Below are positions 29,501 to 37,982 of a DNA stretch of 64,000 bases, one piece after another (within the stretch, counting starts at the first letter, position 1; each line of letters begins with the position of its first letter). Location of the stretch: positions 141,501 through 205,500 of the forward strand of contig NC_009386.2 in the NCBI RefSeq assembly GCF_000002875.2, in the 5' to 3' direction. A program made the translations under genes and the position numbers. This DNA comes from Leishmania infantum JPCM5. Lineage: Eukaryota > Euglenozoa > Kinetoplastea > Trypanosomatida > Trypanosomatidae. The notes under the pieces are model-generated. The model was given only the letters and a program-made list of their open reading frames with translations. It made no database searches and had not been told where the DNA came from.

Positions 29501-32106
29501 TACGACTGCTTTTCTGCTGCCTTGTCCGCACAACGCGGTGCTACCGCGTCCACGATGGCGCGCGCACCGCCTTCGCTGGCAGTGCTGCCTGCAAGGGCGA
29601 TGCGCCGGTGGATGTGGAGTGGTGCCAGTACGCCGCCATGAATCACCCATTCTTTCGCGGCGTCGCCGAGCGCGGCCTGCTGACAACGTACATGACGGCT
29701 TCCTGCCGCAACGGCGGCGGCGGCGGCGGGGAGTTCAGCGATTTCGCCTTTGCGACAGCGACTCTACCGGCGCTCAACCTTTATGTCCCCGCTGCGGTGC
29801 TGCTGGCCACCGTGCGCGAGATGGAGGCTACGTGGAAGGTGAGCGGCGTCGACGTCTGCTCCGAGCGTGTGGTGAAGCAGGCGACTTCCTTGCGTACGCT
29901 GATCGGGGACGACATGCGGGCCTGGGAGGCAAGCGCCGCGGCTCGCGGCGGTGGAAGCGGGGGTCGCATGCATCAGCAACAACAGCAGTACCTCCTGCTC
30001 GCGAACCCGTTCGTGGACATGGCAGCGACGCTGCTGCCATCACCGGTGCACCGCGCGCGGCGTGCCCTGGATGGTGTCCTCTCCCCGATAGACTTCGACC
30101 TTGCAGCGCAGCTCGACCACACGCACCAGCTGCGCCGCCTGTTGTACAGCGACAGCGATGACGCCGCCGGCGATGATCGAGGGCGCGGCAAGAAAGGCGC
30201 AGCTGCTGCGCGTGTTCGAGCCTACCTGAAGTCCTTGCTGATGCCGAACACTGAGCGCGGCACGGACGGCGTCGACTCTCACGTCGTCTACTCGCCCTTC
30301 TACCCGCTTCCTCCGACCCTCCGCGGAGAGGTGTGGGGGTGCCTCCTGTGCGTGCCGCCATCCGCGCGCGCCCGGGAGGCCCTCCTCGCCCACGCCGTCC
30401 ACCACACCGCCGCCAAGCCGACGCCGCACGACCGGCAGCTCTCGGTCGACATTCCACGATGCCACGCTTACCACCCGCTGCTCAGCTCCTCGTCTGGATC
30501 TGCGCAGCTCAAGCGCATGTTGCGGGCGTGGTTGTACCTCCACCCTGAGCACGCCTACTGGCAAGGGCTCGACAGCGTCTGTGCCGTCCTGCTGACCGTC
30601 AGCAACAGGGATGAGGCGCTCGTGCTGGCGCAGCTCAACGCCCTCGTCAACCGCTTCATCGCTCACGACGAGGACTGTGAGAGGCCTCGCGCCTCTGGCA
30701 TCGGCAGCGGCGCCGTCGAGGTGCCGTTCCAGGATCGTAGCACGATCCCTAGCGGTGACAGCAGTCTGGGCCCGCCCCGCGCCGGTGCCGCGACGTCGCC
30801 GCTGCCGCCGGCCAGGAAGCCGACCATGGCGGAGCAGCTCCGCCGCCTCGTGGTCGTGCTACGCTACTGCGACCCGCTTCTGGCGCACCACCTCTTCGAC
30901 GTCCTCGGCTGCACACCGGAGCTGTACGCCATCAGCTGGCTGCTGACGCTCTTCTCGCACAGCCTGCCGACACGCAAGGTCTACCTCCTGTGGGACCTCC
31001 TGTTTGTGGAGGACGACGCTGCCTGCCTCGTAGTGCTCTGCGCCGTCGTCATTATTCACAAGCGCGAGGTCCTGCTGAGCACGGACTTCTCCGGCTGCCT
31101 TGCGTCCTTCAGCAGCGGCGCATCCTCCATAAACGTCGCAGCTGCCGTCGGCGACGCGCGGTGGCTGATGAGAGCTGTGCCGCCGTCGGTGCTAGCGCCG
31201 CCGCCGCCGGTGTCGTCGGACGACCGCAAGGATGCGCAACAGTCGCTGTATGGCTGTGGGCATGACGATGCCGGCGCAGCCATCGGCCGCCCCCTCGGCA
31301 GCAGCGGCGACGACGGCAGCGGTGTCGCCGCGGTGGCGCTCCTCGCCGTCGAGGACGTGGCCGCCGCGCTCGCAGCGTCCGCAGCAGCGATCAGTGAAGG
31401 TGCTGACTGCGACAGGGAGGAGGGAAGCAGCGGGCCGCACTGGTTCGACAGCGGCGTCTACCTTGTGGATGTGCGCGAGCAGCCGGCGGAGAAAGCCCTG
31501 CGGGATTCGGTCCTCGGCGCCATCAGCGTGCCGCTGTGCACAGCGGCACGTCCGAAGGCGCACGCCTCTGCAGGGTCAGGAGCGGCGCTTCAGCGTCGCG
31601 AGGGATCTGATGCGTGCGCCAGTGCAGTCACCGACGAGGTTGGCGACGTTGACAGCGACGCTGCCGGTGCTGGATGGGGTATTGTGGAGCAGCAGGAGCG
31701 GATGCAGGAGCAGCAGCGGGCGGAGCAGGACGCCGCGGCGCGGCAGGTCGAAGATGCCGCAGCGGCCATTGTCCGCCACGTCGGAAACCCGGCCATGGCT
31801 GCCATCATACCACGAGTCTGGAGGGCCACCAAAAATCATGCTGCACCGCCGCTGCCGCCGCCACAACCATCGTTGTTATCGTGTCCGTGGCCGGTGCACC
31901 CGATCGTGCTGAAGGCGTCGCGTGCCCCGCATGTAGTGCTGCTAACATCTGGCGTTGTGGATGCGCACGAGCTGCCGCTCGCCCACCAGCTCGGCGTGAA
32001 GCTCAACGCGTGTGGGGTGCACAATGTCAGCATACTGCGTGGCGGTGTCGCCAGCGTGCGGCGTGCGCTACCGGAGCTGGTGGTGCGTCGTGCGCCATCC
32101 ACGTAG
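26542..32106 (+). CDS. TBCK-like protein: pseudokinase, TBC (Rab-GAP) and rhodanese-like regions
   Basis: This 1854-residue protein has the domain order of animal TBCK (about 890 aa) enlarged by Ala/Gly/Ser-rich inserts. The TBC domain (about 1270-1520) carries both GAP fingers: VDIPRCH with Arg1306 and YWQGLDS with Gln1341, plus ELYAISWLLTLFSHSLPTRK and LLWDLLF. TBC domains stimulate GTP hydrolysis by Rab GTPases on membranes. A kinase-like remnant is seen at YVSPEVY (550) and SDDVWNAAVVVLEAALSG (588-605), matching kinase subdomains VIII-IX; no HRD or DFG motif was found. A rhodanese-like C-terminus starts at VYLVDVRE (about 1639) and ends LLTSGVVDAHEL...ILRGGV, with no Cys in the active-site loop. 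The first in-frame ATG is 26542. An AG at 26470-26471 would place an out-of-frame ATG (26475) first, so the acceptor is uncertain. Confidence 0.85.
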   Translation: MWSPSSSAPQTSVDVAAGQRGRRGVPTASGRDVTPYAMGMDLALPAGPTGARGAGRVSAARRSLADAAPPPSHNVLVDVDGLRCEVRSMRSVPHALYSTPSVSHVLATYVQQLIDDFTRSLLLCRPAQRSSSSISSRVIHAESGDLQRQKQLQSTTTTTLGAADLTVDGALSSEDEETYLLLRLCHLHKAEQQQQQPSESSGGDASAMAGGWRMAGANTGSVAEQLIALFAAADRPCCRHGPNGGAREEDSEQHDAAVLMPPLLSSLLLFKPMLHDMQYLAQHLLLPRHAWQHHQREWVIVYEDVAVTLRDRLSRYRRASMRSRGRDGEVVTNDEDGTEDRDAASILTGMQRLFPASELQHLWHTLWELLGAAWRQRDRLWGAYRYLHGPRRLPPLCLSGQAPCAVPPGVHACPIMREQYEAYIARVHASTASPSHAVPDAPEAPHAEDSCAFGPFTSADIGISARRLYVLRQPLAAVLRTLRVSVPPAGRDPLVTSATAPVGFQYVDDPVPNGQANTPAPTTDAATPLVVPLFDTTNQDAQLAAAAVPYVSPEVYVSLQQERQRQRRRAASCSALPVVSWPPVHSFSDDVWNAAVVVLEAALSGFCATDASMCHLALPSVHSSGVDLLDERTAMSRSSSSSSVYSGVLLLLTERHVLPRAAAHNFLYAALYHLQVALNKGGCEDVDNHGGIDGAKALRQGSGSGDGTAAAVLPSPTRLAREWVRYLCSAYGPACLKDGGILAEVASKGLCWRRSERWNAFGMAHVTATTASTTAACADGWPSASSFTPLETVGGASGNSRAPAAAAEQHRSTHAGGGPSSPAYLSTPAPPLAEHLSGRHHGPAAFAMPALADTSVGVGTPGDADGGRDAAALSRLPQRLDRTFNALDTPLLRLLSLEHYRAAPEGKAGSAGVSPAGPKLSREAAATVNRPACGAADDAGDLWAVLSSYLRRCTMTAAATGASATPAGKANGAVTEAADADCVDELLRLLFCCLVRTTRCYRVHDGARTAFAGSAACKGDAPVDVEWCQYAAMNHPFFRGVAERGLLTTYMTASCRNGGGGGGEFSDFAFATATLPALNLYVPAAVLLATVREMEATWKVSGVDVCSERVVKQATSLRTLIGDDMRAWEASAAARGGGSGGRMHQQQQQYLLLANPFVDMAATLLPSPVHRARRALDGVLSPIDFDLAAQLDHTHQLRRLLYSDSDDAAGDDRGRGKKGAAAARVRAYLKSLLMPNTERGTDGVDSHVVYSPFYPLPPTLRGEVWGCLLCVPPSARAREALLAHAVHHTAAKPTPHDRQLSVDIPRCHAYHPLLSSSSGSAQLKRMLRAWLYLHPEHAYWQGLDSVCAVLLTVSNRDEALVLAQLNALVNRFIAHDEDCERPRASGIGSGAVEVPFQDRSTIPSGDSSLGPPRAGAATSPLPPARKPTMAEQLRRLVVVLRYCDPLLAHHLFDVLGCTPELYAISWLLTLFSHSLPTRKVYLLWDLLFVEDDAACLVVLCAVVIIHKREVLLSTDFSGCLASFSSGASSINVAAAVGDARWLMRAVPPSVLAPPPPVSSDDRKDAQQSLYGCGHDDAGAAIGRPLGSSGDDGSGVAAVALLAVEDVAAALAASAAAISEGADCDREEGSSGPHWFDSGVYLVDVREQPAEKALRDSVLGAISVPLCTAARPKAHASAGSGAALQRREGSDACASAVTDEVGDVDSDAAGAGWGIVEQQERMQEQQRAEQDAAARQVEDAAAAIVRHVGNPAMAAIIPRVWRATKNHAAPPLPPPQPSLLSCPWPVHPIVLKASRAPHVVLLTSGVVDAHELPLAHQLGVKLNACGVHNVSILRGGVASVRRALPELVVRRAPST

Positions 32107-32655
32107 AGGGCGTGCTCGGTTTCTGCTTGCTTGCTCGGCCCCGCCGCCGCCGGCGCCGGCCTTGCCTCCAGCTTGAAAGACGATGCAAATCGCTCACCTA
32201 ACGGCTCGCCCGCCTTTCCGCTCGAGGGCTATAGCTATCTGCCTATATATATATATATATATACGTCATCATGCGCCTCGCGGACATGGTGGCAGTGGGG
32301 GGGGCGGGGGGGCGGGGGGTTGCTTCACGGAGGCAAGGGCCGCTGTCCTCTGCTGCTTCCCTTTCCACCGGCCACCACGGCCGCACACGGGCGACCACGT
32401 GACCCTGTACCACTACTCGAGCGACCGCCGATGTCGATGGTTCTACGAGCAACCCTGCACGCCCTCTCCTCCATCTCGCCCCCTCTGGCCGGTGTGCGCA
32501 CGCGTTTCCGTCTGTGCCTACGCGTGCGCGTACTCGGGCACACACACACACACACACGTATCCGCCAGCCAAGTTCGCCACCAAGCATTGAGCAGCAGGA
32601 CGAAACCGTCCCCTTCCTTGGCGCGCGCGCGGACGCAAGCATCTTGACATACACA
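32107..32655. other. Intergenic region
   Basis: Short spacer with a (TA)n run (about 32244-32262), a poly-G stretch (about 32296-32320), (CA)n near 32540-32556 and the DDI1 leader. Confidence 0.7.
32453..32568 (+). promoter_or_regulatory. Candidate trans-splice acceptor for DDI1
   Basis: A C/T tract starts at about 32453 and no AG occurs until 32567-32568. The first ATG after that is 32656, the DDI1 start. Confidence 0.55.
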
Positions 32656-33819
32656 ATGGTGCAGCTCACCATCACCAACGCCAGAGGAGCAACCCTGTGC
32701 CGAGTTAGCCTCCCCGCCAACGCGACGGTGCAGCAGCTGCTGCTGCAACTCACCGTGGCGAAGCCGGAGCTGCGCCATGCACAAGCGATCCGCAATGATG
32801 CCCGTCACGTGACGCACCGCCTCACGCCAGCATCTACCACCACCACAAGTGGGCTCTCATCCAACGCACAAACACTGTTGCAAGCGGGCCTAGTTGGGCA
32901 AGGTGCAACGGCAGAGACGTTGGTAGTGCTAACAGCGGATGATGCTCCTGCCGCGGCGTCATCGGCTGCAGCGGCGGCGCCATCCCCAACGAAGGCCGTC
33001 ACAGCACGCATTCTGGATCTGTTCGGGTGCGCCTCGGCGTCTCCGTCGGCAGGGGTGCGGCCCCAAGCCAGTGCCGACCCCAGCACGATGGACGAGCGCC
33101 AGCTAGAGCTGCAGCGCCGCATCTACGCTCAAATCCAGCAGCAGCAGATAGACGAGAATCTGGCCAACGCGCTCGAGTACACGCCAGAGGCGTTCGCGAA
33201 GGTAGCGATGCTCTACGTGCCGTGCACCATCAACCAGGTGCTAGTGAAAGCCTTCGTCGACTCCGGCGCGCAGAACAGCATCATGAACAAGCGCACGGCG
33301 GAGCGGTGTGGGTTGATGCGGCTCGTCGACGTCCGCATGCGTGGCGTCGCCGTCGGAGTAGGGCGGCAGGAGATCTGCGGTCGCATTCACATGACCCCTG
33401 TGAACCTCGCAGGCATGTACATCCCCTTCGCCTTCTACGTGATCGAGGACCAGGCAATGGACTTGATCATCGGTCTCGACCAGCTGAGGCGCCATCAGAT
33501 GATGATAGACCTCAAGCATAACTGTCTCACCATCGACAACATCAACGTCCCGTTCTTGCCGGAGAACGATCCGCCTGCGTTGACGGCGCTGGACGACAAC
33601 GAGAATGCTATGCACGCGCCGCGTCACCAGGACCCGGCAGCGACAGCCATCACTGCTTCCATCCCTGCTGCACCGGTGCTCTCGGAGGGCGAGCGGCAGG
33701 CTCGGATTGAAGGTTTCATGACGTTCTCGGGTATAACTGACCCCACGCAGGCGGCGGAATTGCTGGAGGCCGCCGACTGGGACCCCAACGTGGCGGCGGC
33801 GCTCCTCTTCGACACGTGA
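32656..33819 (+). CDS. DDI1: DDI1-type ubiquitin shuttle with retroviral-like aspartic protease domain
   Basis: Ddi1 delivers or cleaves heavily ubiquitinated proteins at the proteasome. The 387-residue product has three parts. A divergent ubiquitin-like N-terminus (about 1-85) starts MVQLTITNARGA. A central retropepsin-like domain (about 180-300) has the active site VDSGAQNS with catalytic Asp202, the flanking AMLYVPCTINQVLVKAFVD, and DLIIGLDQLRRHQMMIDL. A C-terminal UBA (about 350-387) contains FSGITDPTQAAELLEAADWD and ends AAALLFDT. The domain works as a homodimer with one Asp per subunit in this family. This is a cellular gene shared by eukaryotes, not a viral remnant. Leishmania Ddi1 has been proposed as a target of HIV protease inhibitors. 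The start is the first ATG after a strong candidate acceptor. Confidence 0.96.
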   Translation: MVQLTITNARGATLCRVSLPANATVQQLLLQLTVAKPELRHAQAIRNDARHVTHRLTPASTTTTSGLSSNAQTLLQAGLVGQGATAETLVVLTADDAPAAASSAAAAAPSPTKAVTARILDLFGCASASPSAGVRPQASADPSTMDERQLELQRRIYAQIQQQQIDENLANALEYTPEAFAKVAMLYVPCTINQVLVKAFVDSGAQNSIMNKRTAERCGLMRLVDVRMRGVAVGVGRQEICGRIHMTPVNLAGMYIPFAFYVIEDQAMDLIIGLDQLRRHQMMIDLKHNCLTIDNINVPFLPENDPPALTALDDNENAMHAPRHQDPAATAITASIPAAPVLSEGERQARIEGFMTFSGITDPTQAAELLEAADWDPNVAAALLFDT

Positions 33820-34354
33820 AAGACAAGGGAGGCGCCCACCCCGCCCCCACGTGCCCGCTACCGTTGCGCCTGTCTCCCATCTCTTCTTTATTGGATGCAA
33901 AACCGTGTCTTGTGATCGTCACTGGCCACTCACCACCTCCTCCGTGGCATGGGCCAATGCTATTGCCCACGCCCACGGGCATTCACGTCGCGCGTGCGTG
34001 TGTGAGGGTACGTGTCCTGCCTCTTCCCTTCCCTTCCCTTCCCTTCCCACCCACCCGCTTACCGCTCTTGTTCTCCCTCTCTCCCCCTTCTCCCCCTCTC
34101 TCGTCTTCTTACTCGCACCCTCGCTCACGGCGCACACGCACGCACGCACGCGCACACTAGAAAGCGCATCGCCTTCATCTGTGCTTGCGCGTGGCCCATC
34201 GGCAACGCACTCGTTTTTCTCCGTTCGGATCTGCGGCCAAGGACGCGCTGCACGTGCCACTGCCGCTCTTTCGCCTCTTTCTCGCCCACTGCGCAACGCA
34301 GCCTGCCCAACTCGCGTCCACGCACGCAAGGAGCGGGTGGGGAGGGGGGAACTC
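33820..34354. other. Intergenic region
   Basis: Short spacer dominated by a 140-nt AG-free pyrimidine/(CA)n tract and the leader of the next gene. Confidence 0.7.
34017..34160 (+). promoter_or_regulatory. Candidate trans-splice acceptor
   Basis: A long CTTCC/CTCTC tract without AG runs to AG at 34159-34160. The first ATG downstream is 34355, the annotated start. Confidence 0.55.
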
Positions 34355-36220
34355 ATGGCGTCCTCAGCTCCATCCAATTGCCTGAGCGGCGCGGCCGCCA
34401 CCGCTGCCTCTCACGCAACGGCCAACTCCGTCGGCTTCATGCCCAAGATGGCGAGCCCACTGGCGCACGGCACTGCGAGCAACTACGTCCTCAGCGACGC
34501 GGCCGCCAGCCCCGCCGCCTCCCCTTCCCACAGCGCAGGCGCCATTCCGCAAGAGCAGTCGAAGATGCTAGCCGGGATGCTGGCGAAGCTGCCGGAACTT
34601 GACCTAGGCGAGATGTCGCGCGTGAAGAGCTGTTTCTCTGCCGTGCTGGGCGAGGGACGCGAGAACATCGTCAACGCGCTGGAGCTGCGCGTGGTGCTCG
34701 GCGAGCTCGGCCTCTATCCGAGCGAGACGGAGCTCAACCTCATCCTCCGCGCCTACCGTGACCGCGTCAACCTCGTTACGCTGACGCAGTACCTGCGGCT
34801 TTATAAGAAGGAGTTCTGGGTCAATCACGCGGCGGCAGCAGCAGCACCAGCAGCAGCGGTGGGCGGAGCCGGCGCTGCACACAGCGCGTCACTGTCTGTC
34901 GCTCCGCACTCCTATAAAGCGTTCAGTGGAAGTCATCCTATGGCCGCGGCGAGAGCGGGGGCCTTCGGCGTTGGCGGTGGCAAGGACGAGGACACGTTGA
35001 AGGCCTTTGTCGCCCTTGGCGGTGAGGAAGACGGCAGTGGCGAGATCCTCGCGTCGACGCTGCGCGACGCCATTCGCGGCTTCGGGCTCACCATCGACAT
35101 CGACTCGATGATTCGCACCGTCGACGTGCACCACTCCGGCGTGCTGGACTACGTTGACTTCTGCGCCTTATGGTCGCAGCCGACGAGCACGTCCTCCGAG
35201 TCCGGCGAGGCCGGCGGCGCGGGAGTGTCCATGGGGGAAGCACTGCTACGCGGATCGGTCGACAACGCTGGGTCCGACGCCTACCGCCGTCGCTCGTCGG
35301 ACGGAAGCGCAATGAGCGACACCCATCAGCGCCTCATGTCCTTGCTGGCAGCCACGCCGCGACTCACCAGTCTTGCAGGTGGCGTGCTGCGCCGTCGATC
35401 ACAGACGATGGCGCAGGCACCGGAGCAGGCCAGCACGTCGCCCCGCGCACGCCGTTGCTCGCCGGGTGGCACGCAATTTTCTCAGAACACGAACAGCCGT
35501 GCCACGACAGCGGCATGCGGCCCGCGGGCGGGCGGCACCGGTAATGGCCGCGGCTCTGATGGCGCGACGGCGTGTAACTCGATTCTCACGCCGCCGCCGA
35601 CGCCTATCACAGACGAGGAGCACATGCTACTCGTGGAGATGTACCTGTTCCCGGAAAAATACAAGACAGTGCGGCGGGCACCGCGCTTCGCTGCCGCCTC
35701 CGGCGGCAGCCCACCAGCTCACGGCGCGGCGGGCCGTGAGGCAGCGCAGCACTCCGGCTCGTTGTATCAGAAGCGTCTCTCGCGCCCGAGCGTGAGTGGC
35801 TCGCGCAGTCGCAGCCGCCGCCAGGCACGCGGCTTGGGCAACACCAGCGGCGGCGCCTCCGCCATCCGCGCCACCAGCAACACCGCGGGCAGGAGGTGCA
35901 AGAGCAGTGTAGCTGGCGGCGCGGATGGCGGAGGCGCCGCCGCTGACTTCTTTCCGCCGAAGTCCAGCAACGTCTACCGCCCGCCGAGCCCGATGATCCT
36001 GTCGATGCGCAACAGTACCGCCTATCGCAACCGGCTGAAGCGGCTCGAGGAGCAGAAGCGGGAGCGCAAGGGGTGGAAACCGCCAGCGGGGACAGCGGCA
36101 GCGCAGCAGCTGCAGCATCGGATCTCGTACGCTGCCACCGCGACGCGCGGCGGTGGCGATGGTCCGGGCGACACGGAGCACATGTCCTCTACGCCTCCGC
36201 CAAAGATGTCGACGTGGTAG
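34355..36220 (+). CDS. EF-hand-like protein, function unknown
   Basis: The 621-residue protein has a calmodulin/centrin-like region. A first helix-loop-helix pair is at about 90-150 (MSRVKSCFSAVLGEG...NALELRVVLGELG, then ETELNLILRAYRD...LTQYLRLYKKEFW). A second pair is at about 210-270 (LKAFVALGGEEDGSGEILASTLRDAIRGFG, then DSMIRTVDVHHSGVLDYVDF). Only the last loop (Asp257) approaches a calcium-binding consensus, and it has Asp instead of Glu at position 12. The others have lost ligands, so calcium binding is doubtful. The C-terminal half is Ser/Arg/Gly-rich, with two short ordered motifs: TDEEHMLLVEMYLFPEKYKTVRRAPRF (about 420) and a basic helix YRNRLKRLEEQKRERKGW near residue 560. Such proteins are often cytoskeletal or flagellar; this is inference only. 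Confidence 0.8.
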   Translation: MASSAPSNCLSGAAATAASHATANSVGFMPKMASPLAHGTASNYVLSDAAASPAASPSHSAGAIPQEQSKMLAGMLAKLPELDLGEMSRVKSCFSAVLGEGRENIVNALELRVVLGELGLYPSETELNLILRAYRDRVNLVTLTQYLRLYKKEFWVNHAAAAAAPAAAVGGAGAAHSASLSVAPHSYKAFSGSHPMAAARAGAFGVGGGKDEDTLKAFVALGGEEDGSGEILASTLRDAIRGFGLTIDIDSMIRTVDVHHSGVLDYVDFCALWSQPTSTSSESGEAGGAGVSMGEALLRGSVDNAGSDAYRRRSSDGSAMSDTHQRLMSLLAATPRLTSLAGGVLRRRSQTMAQAPEQASTSPRARRCSPGGTQFSQNTNSRATTAACGPRAGGTGNGRGSDGATACNSILTPPPTPITDEEHMLLVEMYLFPEKYKTVRRAPRFAAASGGSPPAHGAAGREAAQHSGSLYQKRLSRPSVSGSRSRSRRQARGLGNTSGGASAIRATSNTAGRRCKSSVAGGADGGGAAADFFPPKSSNVYRPPSPMILSMRNSTAYRNRLKRLEEQKRERKGWKPPAGTAAAQQLQHRISYAATATRGGGDGPGDTEHMSSTPPPKMSTW

Positions 36221-37982
36221 CGAACGGGTTCGTGGATGAGGAAGACGGAGGAGGCGGTGGCTCTCACACAGACAGCTACGCACGGAGGCACCCGTCGGCT
36301 TACTCCAATGGCGCGTCTTCAACGCTGCTGAGGCGCACACACGCGCTCGTTCCTGTGTTCCTCAGCGCGTTCGGTTGCTGGGTTGGAAAGATGAAGCATG
36401 CTCTTCTTAACTCCTTGATGTACAACTATAGGGACAATAAGCGACGGCAACGGCCTCACGCCACGCCTGCCCTCCTCTGTTCCTACCGGAGCGCGTGGGT
36501 GCCGGTGGACGTGTTCAAGTCAGAGGAACGGGACAGAAAGATCTGTGGTGCGCAACGGCAGAGGTACACCGTACACACACACACACACACAGAGAGAGAG
36601 AGGCGGGGGGCGGGAGGGGGTGCGTGTGTGTGGGTGTGTACGGTGTGTGTGTGTGCGCAGCAAAATGATAGAGGATGGTCATCGGGTCGCCATCCCCCCC
36701 CCCATCCATTCACCAAGCACCCTGCGCATGCCGCTGGTCCCCTTGCCTGGGTGCACGTCTTTGTGTATATATGTGGCTGGGCTCACCTCTTGCGCAGCTG
36801 CCATGGCTGTGGTGGTGGTGGGATGTGGAGGAGAGGGCCTTGGGATCGTTCCGATGAGGACTTGGAGTCCAAAACAACGTAAGGGCGAGCATGCCGATGT
36901 ACACGTAGAAGTTGCTCCCTTCTTTCTTTTCGATTATAACCTCCTCGCAGCAGATGTGCATCAGCAACAGCAACGGTATCAGCAACAACGGCGCGTATGT
37001 GGTGGGCGAGGGGGCAAGACCCAACGACATACCATCAGAAGCCACGCACACGGCATCGCGGCGAGATGTGGCATACATCGCCCGCCCGCCCCTCTCTCCC
37101 TTGTTGCTGAGACACCCGCAACGAAAAGGTAAGCGGCTCATGTGCGGCAACGGTAATGGCGGAGAGCGAAGTCACTGGTGCGCTGTGTCGGAAAGGAGGG
37201 GGGTCGGATGATCACAGTGCCATTGTGATGGCTCTGGATCGCCTCCGCCTCGCACCGCCACCATCACTGCCATGCTCCTTCCTCTGCCTCACCTCTCTTC
37301 TCCGCGGCTACGGCGCGACTCACATGCACACCACACACACACACACACACGCGTCCGCAACATCAGCCGTTTCGCTGCGACACACCGCAACGAAACTGCC
37401 CCCGCAAAGGTCGCTACAAACCACTCTTCGTACCATACATCTCCACACACACACCCGCGCGCGCGCACCATTGGGGGCGAGCCTCCTCGCTCCTCGCGCA
37501 CGGGGTCACATCCATCACGGACGGGGGGAGGGGCAGACGGCGAAAAGAGAACGAAAAGAGGTGCACAGGCACGCGTGACGGAACCGAGTTCGTCTTTGCG
37601 GTGGAGCCGTTGGAAGCAGGAGGCGTGCGCGCGTGCTGTACGCGTCCAACGACATCGCCGCCTACCCACCCCATCACCGTCTGTATGTGTCTGTCTGTCT
37701 GTCTGCATGTTGGTGTGGGCTCGTGTTTCTCACGTGAAGTACACCAGTGCCACGGATGCGCACAAGCACACACGGAGATAGGGAGAGAACGATCCATTAT
37801 CATCCCATCATCGTCAGCAGCAGCCGCAGCAGCGCGGCCCTCCTGTGCTTCTCCGTCTTGCCGTCGGTCTCTCACGTGTCCAGTGTGTCTCCGTCTCTGT
37901 GCTTCCGCTTGCTTGATCCGTACGTGGGGAGGACAAGGCCTGGGCGAGTGCCCTGTAAAAAGCACGAGATCACACACTGCCC
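36221..37982. other. Intergenic region, 1.8 kb
   Basis: Contains (CA)n plus (GA)n (36575-36602), (GT)n (36622-36652) and (CA)n (37333-37350). Downstream pyrimidine-rich sequence supplies the next leader. No coding bias is seen. Confidence 0.7.
37839..37883 (+). promoter_or_regulatory. Candidate trans-splice acceptor
   Basis: A T/C-rich run (37839-37880) ends in AG at 37882-37883; the first ATG after it is 37983. Confidence 0.4.

Noticed and set aside
33259..33273. Retroviral-type aspartic protease motif (DSGAQ) as a sign of an integrated retroelement.
   Set aside because: It is flanked by ubiquitin-like and UBA regions, the normal cellular DDI1 architecture.
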